A stretch of 64,000 nt of DNA from Caenorhabditis elegans (lineage: Eukaryota; Nematoda; Chromadorea; Rhabditida; Rhabditidae), in the NCBI RefSeq assembly GCF_000002985.6, contig NC_003280.10, positions 7,622,501 to 7,686,500 on the forward strand, read 5' to 3'. How positions within the stretch are numbered: the first letter of the stretch is position 1; the number at the start of each line of letters is the position of its first letter. Under the pieces are notes generated by a model. That model worked only from the letters and a program-made list of their open reading frames with translations, was not told the DNA's origin and made no database searches. The position numbers were made by a program, and so were the translations under genes. Positions 27,289-40,308 of the stretch are shown piece after piece.

Positions 27289-28596
27289 CAACTGTAATGA
27301 TCGTGCCTTGACGGAAGAGCTGTCGATTGCCACGGTCGCAATTTAAACTGCTTCCGACGAGCCACCCCGTTCATTCCGTCTTCGTTCCTGAAATTCAATA
27401 GGTGATTTCGAACAATTAGAAATTGAAAACCGTCGTAGATGTCTTCGAGATCCGCACATGCCAATTTTTCACAGAAATCCCGAAAATAATATTCAAAAAT
27501 TTCGTTAATATTATTTTGCACAAACCGAAAATAAAATTATAAAAAGTGAGGTATATTGAATCAAGAGAAGTTTGACACTACACGCGGTTTCGTAAAAAAA
27601 TTCATTTTTCTTTTTTTTTGGCGTTGACAGGTGTAAAATTGAAGTTTCATGACAAGTGTATGGCCTCCATGAGCCGCCTCGTTTCACTTTTAACTAGTCT
27701 GGCTCTAGACGACACAGCAACAGGCGATTTTTGCGTTTTGAACTCTTCCTACATATATCTCGAGTTCCACTTCCTACCTGCTGTTCGAATCTATACTGAC
27801 CAATGACATTTTTTTATTTGTTTCTTGAGTACAGAGAATAAAGCAATCAAGTTTTTGAAATGACGATTGGAAAAAAGTGAAGATATATTATTGAATGGGA
27901 TTGGCAGGAGAATGGATCTCTGGGGGAAGCCAGTGGATCACGTACGTGAGAGCAACATGACGAAAACTTCTGACCTCATTACAGCAGCTGACATTATTTT
28001 TCATACTTACGGAAAAAGAAAACAAATAATTTATTTGGATAATTTATTGGTTAATATGAGTTTTTTAAGATTTAAAAAACTTCCATTGTAGAAGCATATT
28101 AGTTATTACGATTTTTATATATATATGAGCTTTTGAAAAAACAACTGGTTTTGAGAAATGTTTTTAGCTTATCTCTTAGGAACTCAAAGTGACTCACTAT
28201 CTTCTTGAAAAAATATTTCTAGCAAAAAAATGACACAAACCGTTTAATGGAGAAGATGGGCATGAGAACGGCTAGCAGCAGAACGACGAGATGGACGTCA
28301 GGCTGATCTGTTGGCAATGATATAAATACTGCATGAGCTTGAACCGTGAGCAAAAAGATAATAACTGAGATAGGATGAATATTAAAATATAGGCATAATA
28401 AGGACAGCATGACGAAGAGGGCAACCCAAGAAATAAACTCGTTTCGATTGTGATGGAGAAGCGAATCGGGGTGAAAAGACGAGAAAAGGAAGGCAGAAAC
28501 ATGCAAACCTTTTCCGAACTTCGTGCCTTTTCTCACTTTCTCAATAGCAGAAAAAGGGAGGAGGTCTGAGTTTTGCGTGCTGGATGACCTGGTCAC
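27289..28596 (-). CDS. pde-4: Two upstream pde-4 exons encoding a membrane-spanning N-terminus
   Basis: Exon 28596-28241 follows an acceptor (GTGTGTCAG|GTGACC) and ends AAA CG|GTTTGT. Exon 27387-27289 follows TTTCAG and ends AGT TG|GTGAGT. The junction is in frame (Lys-Arg-Asn-Glu-Asp-Gly). The second exon ends in phase 2 and fits the 19300 acceptor of pde-4, giving 735 codons from the first in-frame codon to the stop. The first exon encodes two or three hydrophobic segments (around EFISWVALFVMLSLLCLYF, ISVIIFLLTV and HLVVLLLAVLMPIF). The true start is not seen: either an unrecognised exon lies upstream, or translation begins at the Met in ALFVMLSLL. Assignment to pde-4 rests on strand, position and phase, not on recognised homology of this segment. 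Confidence 0.5.
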
Positions 28597-31500
28597 CTGA
28601 CACACAGACTATAATAAAGGGGGAAACAGTGTGCGATTATCTGAATAAAGACGACGATGGTGGTGGTGGCGAAGAAGAAGGCGACGATGATGACGACGAT
28701 TTAGACTTATGTCGTCTTCCCATTATCGTCCGTAACACGGGAAAAGAAGGACGGGGGCGGGAATGGAAGCCTTCCTTCTTCTTATTTTTTTTTCTTCCTT
28801 CCTGCAAGCTCCTTCTTGTCGCCGAGAGTGGGGGAAACGACAAGTGGACCCCGTCGAAAAAAAAAGAGAATGAAAAGAGCAGGTCGAATCGGACAAGGAT
28901 TAGAGAACGAGAGGGCCAATGCTGTGAGGCGACGGAGTTTCGATAAAATAACACTGATTTCTTGCATTTTCATGTCTTTTTTCTAGGCAACCCCTTCTCA
29001 AATGATGCTGTGTCGGCGATGGAGCGGGCGCCATTTTATGATGTTTATCTTTTTTTCTCTTGGTTTTTTAGCTGCTCAAGCAAAAAGACAATCAACGGAA
29101 AGAGTTGATTGGCCTGTTATGCTTGCAGTTTTTGAAAAAATTCAAAAGATCGTTCAAGATAACAAGCTGACAATCCATGTTTCTTTATTTTTCGAAAATA
29201 TACAAACTACTTTTTCGAGAAAAACAGAATTTAGAACTCATCAACCACAAATGATCTAGATATTTTTGAGTTAAACTTTCTCGATCATTATTCAACTAAG
29301 TTTTCGTGATTTCTGAAAAATTTACTGACTACCCACAAAAAATATCAAAAAATGAATTTCACATAGTATTGATTTTAAAAAATCACATTGCGAATGGTAA
29401 ACTGAGAAATATTTTTTTCCAAGTTTTAGATTAACTAAATGCTCTGAATACTCGATAGAATTCATTTTCTAACTTTTGCACTCCTAAACTTTTTCTCAAA
29501 ATTCCATAGAATTGGCTGGCACAGTATGTTTTTTTGAAAATGATAGACATATTTACAGTTTCCTACAGAATGATAAGAAATAAGATAACTGAACTTTATC
29601 CTAATTTAATAAACTATTTTCAAGCAACAAACGCGAGTAAAATTTTTGAAATAGCCAATATTTTTTTGTAAAATTGAAAATTTGTGGTCCTGTTAACTCT
29701 GATTTGTTTTGATTCTTGCATTGTTTTTGAAAACAATGATGTCAGAGAGTTTAGGAAAACTGGTGATTTGATGTGATTTACAATCTGATGACAAGGCTTA
29801 CGCGCTCTCGGTGGGTCTAGAAAACCGGATCAGTCAAAAAGAAGAAGTCCACTAGGAAAGGACCTAACAAATCCAATTAGACGCCTCGTTTCTGTCCCAG
29901 ATTGTGGACAGAAGGGGACAAAACAAAGGAAGAGAGGAAATGAGAAGATGAAAAAAGAGAAAAAAGAATGATCCACCCGTGTTTGTGAGAGGGTGGTGGT
30001 ATGATAAATACTCCAAGTGGTACACCCAAAAAAAGAAAAAAATATATATGAGAAGATGTGAAAAAATTCTGTGAGGCAGAAAATATCATTGGTAACGACG
30101 AATTCGAGTTGTTGCTCAACAAGAGACAAATACGGAGAGAAGAAGCTCGGAGACTTGGCAAAAAACAAAAAAAAATGGAGAAGAAGGAAAAGGAATCGAG
30201 TTGCGAATTTGAGAAGACAAGCGTTCTGATATTATGTGTGAATGAGTAATTCTTAAAACTCGCCAAGAGAGTAAGCAGAACAATATTTCTTTGCGATGTG
30301 TGCGTTGAACACAAAATGTCTCCAAAACTCTATGGGCAGCGGTTATGCAAATCACTTGGTGCTTCCATTCTCTAATCTTGTTGTGAACACGTGAAGAACG
30401 AGGTAAATCTGAGAAAATTCAGAAACTATGAAACAATTTCTCAACTATGGAAAAATCGAGAAAGAAATGAGGATAAGAAGCAAATTTGGAAAAATAAATG
30501 AGAAAAGATGGTGAAATTATTCGATTACTTAAAATGGAAAGAGGCATTTCTCTGTCAAGAAGACAGAATATGGGAAAATAAGACAACAACGACGCAAAAC
30601 AAAATTAACAATTAGTTTTCAGTTTTTAGCAGCACTTTTGTCTAGAACACAGCTTTTTGGAAAACATCTCTTCATTAAGACCTTAAAAGTCATTGGTCAG
30701 TTAAAGTTTACAACCAGAGAAGAAGGTTATAGATAAGAGAATAACAATTTAAAATCACAAGGGTATTGAACATCCCAGCTTTGAAAAAATGTAATGATTT
30801 TTAATTTGAAAATGATATATCGACTTATTCTGTATAAGTTGAAAAAATAAGCGCAATATAGCCCCTCTCTGGAGACATGTTTCTTTTTGTTTTAAATTCA
30901 GCAAACGGTTGCACGTAGTATCAGCTGGTTTGAAACCGTGTAATTTTATATTATAATGTCATATTTTAAAAGTTTATAGATACATCCGATAGATGGCAAT
31001 TATGCTCTGCGTGACCATTTAGTTGATCACAATTTTTTTTTAATAGTGAAATCAACTTTTGATTGGTAATTCTTCAAGTTCGAAGTTTTTGAATTAAATA
31101 TTTTATCATCAAAAATGATTTATCAAAATACTGGAAACAGTAAATTATAATATACAGTATTCAGGAAAATTATAAATTCTCTACACTTTAGCTCGACACC
31201 ATCCTATTTTCTTCAAGTATTTTTTTGTTTAGGTAACTATTTATTTTAGAAATTAAAAAAAGATCCAACTTACTAAATTTTATAACTTCTTCACAATTAT
31301 TCCTTGTTTTCTTAGTTCCCGTTCAGTTTTCCATTAACCAGAATTTTGTCTGAAACAAAATGAATTGAAAAATACCAAAAGAGAATGTGAATTTTTTGGA
31401 ACAAGAATAATGGTAGAAAAGGCTCTTCTTCACCGAAATTGGATTTTCAACGACTGGTGACACAAAATTAACGAGCCATTAGTAGGGCAAAAAAAAGGCA

Positions 31501-34500
31501 AAAAAAGAATTAAAGATGATGAGATAGAGTGATGGAATGAGAAGAGAAGCCTTTCATTAAAAGATGCGTAATATGAATGACAGAAAGATGAACTCGAGTT
31601 CTTTTGAAACTTTCAAAAAGTTATTCAGAAGAAAAGTTAGCTTCAAAAAAAAACTATTACGAGTTAGTTGGTCACATGAGAACATTAAGAGACAATTGCG
31701 TCTGGAGCTGAAGAAGAGTTATGGGGTTGATGGGACGAAGATGTGGGGAAGGTTTTTTGGGATACAGAAAGTATGGATTCAAAATTTATTTCAGACTTAG
31801 GGGTTTTTGAACTTCTTTTTTAAAGATCATATCACATTTAAAATCAAAAACTAGAATTCATAGAATTAAAGTTGCCACAAAGTTTAAACATTCTTGTCAA
31901 CAGGTGAAATGCTGCACGATTTTTCACTTGAATATTTGAGAAAAAATAAATTGTCCAAAATATACATTTTAGAAATTGATAAACTACTTTTATTTCTATG
32001 AATTATTCACAATTGTTGTTCACCCAAAACCCAATATTTTCACGAAAAACTGCATAGATAAAATTTTGTTTAGACATCTATCTGAATCTGCGACTGTTGA
32101 AAAAACAATTTAATAGTTCGAAATTATAAAGTCAGTTCAAGTTTGCACTTCGAAAGCAAACCTAATGTTGGATTTTTCAACTTTATAATATGGTTAACGA
32201 AAACTGTGTAGATTCTAAATATTGATGGATAGGTCTGCTCGTGAGTTATAATTATTTTTTAGGTAAATCCTGTTTAACCAGAGCAAATTGGTTTATTTTG
32301 ATTACAAGTATTTTTGTTTTATAGTAAACTTCACAAATTCTCAATAACCCCCGATTTTTAGAAACCCAATATTTCAGAGAAAAAACAGGAGAGGATTTAA
32401 AAAAACGATTTGGGAGGTCGCTGGGATTAGTGTGAATATACAAAGCCGTTCGTCATTGTATTTTGTGTATTCCTCCGAGTTGAAAATCATAAAAACATGC
32501 AAGGATTTTTCTTGCAAGAAAGTAATGAGTATCTGTCAAAAAAAAAGGTTGGTAAGCAGCAAGAAGCAAAAATTGAGACTGGAAATGCTTGGAACGACCA
32601 GAAGAGGAGAGCATGTGGCCTTCAATGCATTCTTAATGAGCAGAAATGAAGAAAGTGAAAGAAATCAATCGAAAATCTGTCAGTTTTATTGCAGTTTTTC
32701 TAAACTTTTGAACCTATTAAGCTCAAAAAACAATGATCTTAGAGTCGGAAAAAAATGTTTGTAGTTTGGGGAACGTTTCCTGAAGGAAAACTATAAAAGT
32801 GGTAACCCACTCAGTTGAATCTTTTATGAATCTTCTCCAGTTCCAAAAGGTGCTGAAAGGGGTGCATTGTAACTTGCAGGTGCACAAAATAATTGCATGT
32901 GTAAAATATAAATAATTTAAAATATTCTAAAAGAAAAACAAATTTTCGTTTGAAAACTATCGAGTTGTTTGAAATTTCTATCAGAAAGGGCATCAAAAGT
33001 GATACAATAAAAATTGAGCACTTAAAAAAAATGAAGCTTTTCCATTCTAAGTTTTGGTAAATTGCCAAATTTACGAAAAGATTTGATTTTGAGAAGTTTC
33101 GAGTAAAGTTACATGCTTCAACCTTTATAATGGTAAAATATTCGTAAAAATGAGCATATTTAGTGGTCGTTTAGAATTTCTTCATTCTTAAATTTTTGTA
33201 GAAGCATCAGTTTTTAAAAACATTTATTTAACAATTTCTGTTCAAATAACAAATAATCAAAAATTCAAGTTTATTTTTTATTTTTCAAAAAGACAAACCA
33301 GGATGTGCAAAAAATGAATCAAAAGAAAAAACACTGTGAATGAGATGGACAAAAAATAAAATTGAATGGATTAAATTGCAATTCAGTTGAGGTTTTTGGG
33401 CGGAGAAAATTCGCGTTCAAAAGAGAAAAAACGAACGATGTGGTCTCTAGGTGTGACGTTAGAAAAACAGCTGCAACGCGAAAATATATCACACATTTGA
33501 TGGGATGATTTAAGAAAAAAGAGTTATGGTTTTGTTATTGTGAAAGGAAACCCAACAGCTCGAGAAAGAGCAAGAAAGCAAAATTATTTGTTTGGATTCA
33601 AAAAAGCTCGTTTTTTCTCTTTACGTCTTCAACTGAAAAGAGGCAATTCAATTCCCAACGGTCATTGCCCTTCAAGAACAGAGAAAAAAGCGGAAGATAA
33701 CAAAAATTGGAATGAAAATGAGAAAAAAGCAGACCAATATCGTAACCACTTTTAGATTACTATTTTCAGATGCTCTAATCTATAAACCGTATCGAAACAA
33801 CACAGACGGAAATGAAAATGAAAACTTTTATTTTATTTTTAATCGTTCTCACATAACAACATGACTTTGAATTTTCAATTCAGAGAAACACGGAAAACTG
33901 AAAATGATTTTTTTTTTTGGAAAGACAGAAAAACGGGGAAAGAGGATCTAAACTAGTAGAGATATTTCGATTCAAAAAACATGTGGGAAAGGAGAAGGTA
34001 GAATAACAAATGAGAGGAAAAAGGATTGAATTAGGTTGGGAATCCACTTGGAATACTTGATTTTTGAATACTTAATTCTATCAACAGGAGATTTTTTTAA
34101 ATAAAAACAACACAATTTAGAGTTTTCAAACCACATGTACACAGACATCGTTGTGTATTCACCGCACTTCCGATATCATGCACTGATTGGCAAAAGATCC
34201 GTACTTGCAGGAATCACAGACCAATCTAAAAATAGTCTAGCATGCAAAGCTAATATGGAAGTAAATAAATTTATGCTACTACTACGTTTCCATATCTACG
34301 TATAAGCTTTGGAAATAGTTTAACTAGAGAATCAGCAATATCAAAAAAAATATTTTCTGAATTTTGGTAACATAAATCGCGAAAACATCAGTATCAAAAA
34401 GTGAGGAATTTGCATAAATTGACCACTTCGAAAACATTGTGATATTCTCACAAAATCAATAGAACCGAAAGGTATCGGAGCTTCCTGGCAGCATTTTAGT

Positions 34501-35984
34501 GGTGTTTCATACATTTTTGATCTAGTTGGTTCCCTCTATATTACAGTATACCATAGACAACAACTTTGCATTGCATTGACACTCGATCAAATTTTAAAAA
34601 ATGAAGTTAAAATGCATCTGATTAGAAATGTTTCTAGAATTATGAAAAACTAACATTTTATCAATTTTTAAGTGAAATAGAATTCAAGAATGTTTCAATG
34701 CTCGGAAGTTGTCTAGAAGCCCTAAATTTCGGAAAAGTTGGAAGTTGAAATGCCAAAAACTATGACTGAACCATGACATTTTAAAAATCCAAAAAAATTG
34801 TGAAGTATTTTTACCAAGCATTTTTTAAAGCATATTACAAAACTGATCAAATAATTTGAAAGCCATACGAATATTGATATATCTGTTGATGCTCTTAACT
34901 CTGTCGAATTTGACCTCAAAATTCTTGTATACCAGTTATCTATGATATTATTAGAACACATTTCCCAGGAAAATAAACGTATTAGAAAAATGACATCAAA
35001 ACTTTGACACCTTCTGATTAGAAAAAAATATGTTGAGGCTGTCTTGGTTGTCTCGACGTACTATTCTATTCTGACAACAAATGGACAACGTCAACATGGA
35101 GGTTGTTGCAAATACACACACAAATGTAGAAGTTTTTCTCAAATTACCACAATTATATGGCAAATGAAGAAGAAGCAACAACAACAGCAGAAGGAAAAAG
35201 AGCAGAAACAGATGAATAGGTGCTAAAAGACTCTTTTTCCTTTTTCTATCCATCTGTTCAGATGAAGACAATGATGTGTGGGATGGTTCAGACATGAAAA
35301 GAGGAGGATAACTAATTATAGAATAAGAAAATGATGATACATTGACACCAACATATATGAAATGAGAAAAAAGTAAAAGAAAACACAAAATATTGATGAA
35401 TTACCGAGTTTTCTTAGAGAATTCGAATTTTCAAAGAAATGTTGAATATAAATTAATGGGTACCTTTTCCTTATTTTAAATGAGGGGTTGGTGGCATTTT
35501 CTATGAAATATTTTACGTCAATCAACACTTGACAGATCAGTTGAAAAAATATTTGTAAATTCATTTTTCTTTTTGGAATCTGAATTGTAATTTTATTTTG
35601 AGGGGAAAAAAGGAAGGTTGCTCTTCTCGTCGTCATTATGATTTTCTCATATTCAAGCAGAAGCAGCAACAACAAGCACAGATTGGAACACAAGTTTTGA
35701 ATAATATTATTCGTTGAAGAGAGAAGGAGCACATATTTATAGATGAGAGGTTCATATTGCAAGATTTGAAAAATAAACTTGATTCATCATATTTTTCTTT
35801 CAACTGTTTGCCAGAATAAAAACAAAAGATTATAAAGTTTTTATTCATCACACGTGGAAAATGGTAGGCAATTCAATAAAAGTGTAACAAAAAATTGGGG
35901 AATGCAACTAAATTCATCAGAAACTGAAGGCAAAAAAAAAGAGTATCTCGTATTTAATATCCATGACTGGTTTGGACTTTGGCT
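28597..35984. other. Intergenic or distal 5' region of pde-4, no gene supported
   Basis: A 7.4 kb gap between the most upstream pde-4 exon found and the 3' end of alfa-1, both on the minus strand. Purine/pyrimidine-rich blocks at 28.6-28.95 and 29.8-30.3 kb give long open frames on both strands from low-complexity codons, but without a continuing exon chain. An undetected 5' pde-4 exon could lie here. The rest is AT-rich. A minus-strand AATAAA (TTTATT, 35840-35845) about 140 bases past the alfa-1 stop is its likely poly(A) signal. Confidence 0.5.
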
Positions 35985-38900
35985 CTACATGTAAATAAAT
36001 TCGGATATGTCAGGCTGAAGTATTTCGGCTCTCGCTAGAACCGCGTTGAACAGAGCATCGTTGGTCAGATCCAGGGATTTTCGGCATTCAGTTAAACTGA
36101 ACGATTTGGATCGTGTTCCGCACTCTTTTTCGTCATTTCCGGGGCGACTAGCATCACGGACAAAAGCAATGAATGCAGCGGCAAGATTATCGAAATAGAG
36201 CATTATTTGAGTACAGAATCCAGAACGAACTGATTCTTCCATTGGAAGTAAATCCATTTGCTTTAGGAATGTATTCACTGATTCAAGAGTTCGGCAAGGT
36301 GACAGTTCTCTGGAATAATCAAAATTTTTTCTGGAGAATAAATTACCTAAATGTTTTATAAAAAATATAATGAATCTTCAATAATTTTCGAATTTCTATT
36401 GTAATGTTTTTCTGCTATAAAAATCAATAAATTATATTTAATTTCCTATGAAAATTATATTTATCGTTGGTGTAAATTAACTTTTTGATTTTTAAAATTT
36501 GTCATTTTTAGTTGCGCAACTAAAAACTAGTTGCAAATAATTGCTCTTTTTTAGGTTTTTTTCTAGGTTTTTTTTAACTTAAAAAACAGTTTTCACGAAA
36601 TAGATCAAGTGAAAAAATCACTAAATGTTCAAATTCTCAAAATATATTTGATTGAATATTTTTATAAGTGATCGTTTTTATATAATCAACATACGAATGT
36701 TTTCTAGGAATTTGTTAAAAATTCAATTATTAACTATTACAGTACTTCCCAGATTTCGTTTTTTTGTCAACAATACGATACACGGTCTCGACACGACTAT
36801 TTTTTGTTGAATGGAAAAAGTGTGAGCCTTGAAATAGTACTGTAAATTCAAACTTTTATTGCTGCGAAGTTTTCATAGATGTTTCATAGTTTTTCTATTT
36901 ATCAAAAATGAGGTATTATTATTGTTATATTTGAGTTTTTTTAAATGTAAATAGAATTTTATCAAAAAATTTTAAAAATCTGATTTTGAAAATTCTGCAG
37001 TATTAAAAAGTTTCAAATTACAGTAAATTTTAAATCCGCGCACCTTGATCTTTTTTTTTCTTTTTCTCAAAAAAAAACAAACTTACATCTGTGGAATTTT
37101 TGTGTTCTTCGAAACCATCACGCCTGCATGTTCAAGAATCAACCGTACCCCTCGAGAATCATTTCGTGCTCGTAAAATTCGATGTTTTTGATATGAAGCT
37201 GACATACACACTGCTGACCGATCAATGTCGATGATACAAATAGGCCAAGGGCTTGATGTTCCGCTCATTATAACTGAAGGGAGTTCTGCCTGAAATAATG
37301 TTTTTTTAAAATAAAATAATTTGATGGTTTCACATACCCTTCGTACACCTTGTAATTTTAAATATGGATTATACTTGTGTCGGTAAGCTCTTAGACAACA
37401 CCATTGATGTGCTTCAGGAACAAAAAATGCAAGAGTATAGAGGAGTCTGGCAACCAAAACATGATCCGATCCAATAATTACAGTATGACCCTGACTTTGC
37501 AAGCATCCGGAAATCGCTTTTGCGAGAAGTCGATTTTCGGAAATTGAAATTCCTCTATCCGTGAATAGTGTGTTCTTTATCTGAAAACGAATTACATTTT
37601 TTTGTGGTAGTTGAGTAAATCTTACCATTAAAGGTCGTTCCAGAGAAACAAGAGGAAATCTTTCGAGTGCAGAAAGAAGTGACAAGAGGCGAGAAAGTTC
37701 AGAAGTCACTCGAACCAGTACATCATCAGAATCTTCCTAAAATTTGATGCATTGTCGAAAGACTATAATTTACTATTCTAACCGAAAATAATGAGGCTTT
37801 CATTTTTGGAACAGAATCGCCAACCATTCTCTCAAACCATGAATGTCGATCCAAATACCATTCTTGTTTAAGATGTGACATAAGGAATGATATGGCATAT
37901 GTAATAGTTGATCCTGATTTTGTTTGAACTGAGAAAATAAACGCCGCAACTAATAAGTGACGTGAGGGTGAAACAATCATCTTGTGTTGTAGAGGACATC
38001 GGGAATGTGGGGCACTGAAATCATAATAATTACTAAACTTTTTTTGTAGAATACTGCAATATTTGCGCCAAAAATACGGTAGTCGGTCTCGACACGAAAA
38101 TTGTGTCAAAAGCGAAAAAAAGGTGTGCGCCTTTAAATATTTAAATTTTTTCTCACGATTTTTAAACGTTTCCCTTCTTATTGTTTCACTTAAGTTTTTC
38201 AATTAAAATGTATTTTTATAGAAAAATCTATGAAAAATTCGCAGCAGCATGAGTTATTACAGTACATTTTTAAAGGAGCATAAGTTTTCGTATTTAACAA
38301 AAATATAGTGTCGAGACCGAACACCGTATTTTTGTTGCTAAAATGGCAATATTTTGTGCCTGGTTAATAAGCTTACTTGCAAATAAGCTCAGCCAATACA
38401 CATTTGGCAACAAAAGCTTCATCTGTTACATATGATTCTCCAAAATCAATCTGATCATCGAAGAAATCGAAAATATCTCTCGGTGGTGGAGTTTTTGTAT
38501 GACCTCTTTCCTCTCGAAATTCAAAAACATTTGAATTGGGAGTCGATGTCATCATTCCAAATGCATCTTCATACTTTTTGATGTGATTCTTACAAGGAGG
38601 GCTTTGACACAAAGCAGATAAATCACTATGAGTTGACACACCAACTCCAGAATCAACACAAGATCGACGGAGTTCTGAAATTATAAACAACATTGAGATT
38701 ATCAAAGAAATCTGAAACTCACCATCATCATTATTAATAGGCGACAGTCTGTCAAGTTCATAATGTTCGGTAAGATGTGCCACGCACGCAACGTTCGGAG
38801 CTGGCGTCGAGGTGGATGCAATTTTATCTCGAAGATACTCTGCGAGTTCTCTATCTTCTTCATTTGGATATTTACTTGCAAGCAGCTTCCCAAGATGGCC

Positions 38901-39765
38901 AGTATCATTTGGAGAGGGAGAAGCAAGTGTAAAGCTGGTTCCCAATCGTTCATCTTCCAAGAATTTACCTTCACAACAATGATCCAGTCCTTCATCTCTT
39001 AATGATTTTCCACTGCTTTCAGGACTTTCCATAATACGAGAATCATCCATTGTCAATGTTTTTGTACTTGTTGTAGCAGATTCAGTCATATATTCATCCA
39101 AATACTTGAGTGTTTTGTATTTATAGTCTCCAGCATTCATTAAATCGAAATCAGCAAATGAATCGACTAAATTGGCATCCAAACCATCGAGAATTGTTAA
39201 TTCTGTCTGCAAAAATTAAAAATTTGATAGCTTTATCTGAATAAACTCACTTTTAATGGATCATCGATTTCTTCAAAAGACACCGATTGATTAGATCCTG
39301 AAGAATCCATTAAACTTTCAGCATCTGCAATTGATCCATCCTCTCCAGAAAGATTTACTGGTGAAATTGAAGTCGAAGGTGTCACATCCCAGACGAATTT
39401 CAGCTCCGGGCCAGTCATAAAGTCGAATTGCGACCAAACAATCTTCATTATTCCGCAGTTTTCACTCGTTTTGAGTGGCAGCAGTCTTCGTACAGCGTGA
39501 TCTTTCTTTTGTTGCTGAAAAATTCATATTTCGAAACGTTCAATTATTTTATCTAATTATATATGTATAATCTACCTTGAATTTCAGTCTTTTAACAGCG
39601 GCAGAGTGCATTTTGGAAAATTTATAGTTTCTATTCTATTGGAAATGTTCATATTATTCGCCACAATATATAAATGATAAGATGCCAATGTGATAAGAAC
39701 ACAAAGGAAATGATACTCACGTCTTTAAGCGCATCGTATGTGGTAAAATATTCATCCGCTTCCAT
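35985..39765 (-). CDS. alfa-1: C9orf72 homologue, longin/DENN-fold protein
   Basis: Ten minus-strand exons: 39765-39721, 39635-39576, 39514-39251, 39206-38723, 38674-38377, 38014-37783, 37736-37626, 37580-37338, 37289-37087 and 36309-35985. They give 754 residues in frame. Human C9orf72 has 481. Recognisable counterparts: WSQFDFMTGPELKFVWDV (human FAYWDNILGPRVRHIWAP), LLVAAFIFSVQ...STITYAISF in the second half of the longin domain, LLAKAISGCLQSQGHTVIIG (human LLNAISSHLQTCGCSVVVG), and SLTECRKSLDLTNDALFNAV near the C-terminus. The family acts in membrane traffic, autophagy and lysosome homeostasis. About 290 acidic, Ser/Thr-rich residues (exons 3-5) interrupt the longin domain relative to the human protein. 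A TTGCAG acceptor at 39789, just upstream of the ATG, is a candidate trans-splice site. Two introns carry palindromic repeats. Three introns are short and could be read through. Confidence 0.93.
36771..36900 (+). repeat. Half copy of a dispersed palindromic repeat in an alfa-1 intron
   Basis: The segment containing CACGGTCTCGACACGACTAT, then TAGTACTGTAA, TTGCTGCGAAG and TTTCATAGAT matches, in the opposite orientation, the right half of the complete palindrome at 38.05-38.36 kb. It lies in the intron 36310-37086. No inverted partner arm is evident here, so it is a truncated or half copy. Confidence 0.65.
38053..38357. repeat. Palindromic MITE-like element in an alfa-1 intron
   Basis: Inverted ends: left AAAAATACGGTAGTCGGTCT followed by CGACAC, right GTGTCGAGACCG followed by AACACCGTATTTTT. 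Weaker outer symmetry extends to GCAATATTT on the left and its counterpart AATATTTTG on the right. The body contains TTACAGTACATTTTTAAAGG. It sits wholly inside the intron 38015-38376. No coding capacity. This is a non-autonomous, hairpin-forming dispersed repeat; the family name is not known to me. Confidence 0.75.
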
Positions 39766-40308
39766 ATGATAAATTTATACACAAAATTCTGCAATTTATG
39801 TCGTTTTCTTAGAGAAAGTGTAAATCGATTGTGAAATAGTAGCTTTTTGAAGGGAAAACTTGAAATAAATGAAGGGAAAGAACAAGGCAAACTGCTGTAT
39901 TTACACAGGCAACAAACGAAAGAATTTTCCTGTAGGTTAACAACTGTCTCTACGTCTCCGTCTCCACGATCCTTACACTCTCATTAACTTAATGCGTTCA
40001 CAATGGAAGAGCGATGGAAGGGAATAGATTGACTCATCAAAATGCGATTATTGATCGATGAATTGAACTTGTCAGCTGTTTTGTCGACCACGCGGCCGAA
40101 ATTCAGATATTTCGGCCATTTCAGCTTCGATAGTTGTACAAAATGTCACGAGAATTTTTTTCGGCTTTCATCCGCGTTTGAGAAAATGATTATTGAAAGC
40201 GGTTTACAGTTTACAACTATTTATTCGATATATCAACATATTTGTGTCGGGTGATTATTTACAATTCGTGGGTTTTAGTGAGTACTGGAATCATGAAATG
40301 AGATGCGA
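39766..40308. other. Spacer between alfa-1 and the upstream secreted-protein gene
   Basis: About 540 bases separate the alfa-1 ATG from the stop of the upstream minus-strand gene. A minus-strand AATAAA (TTTATT, 40220-40225) lies 85 bases past that stop. The remaining roughly 450 bases are long for a typical operon spacer but not impossible. I see no gene. Confidence 0.55.

Noticed and set aside
28584..28973. Asp/Glu/Gly-rich plus and Ser/Pro-rich minus frames (105-120 codons)
   Set aside because: Low-complexity purine/pyrimidine-skewed DNA read in both directions; no matching donor to the 28596 acceptor was convincing.
30058..30355. Possible extra pde-4 5' exon or small gene near 30 kb
   Set aside because: Frames on both strands derive from A/G-rich DNA, and no phase-compatible donor to 28596 could be supported.
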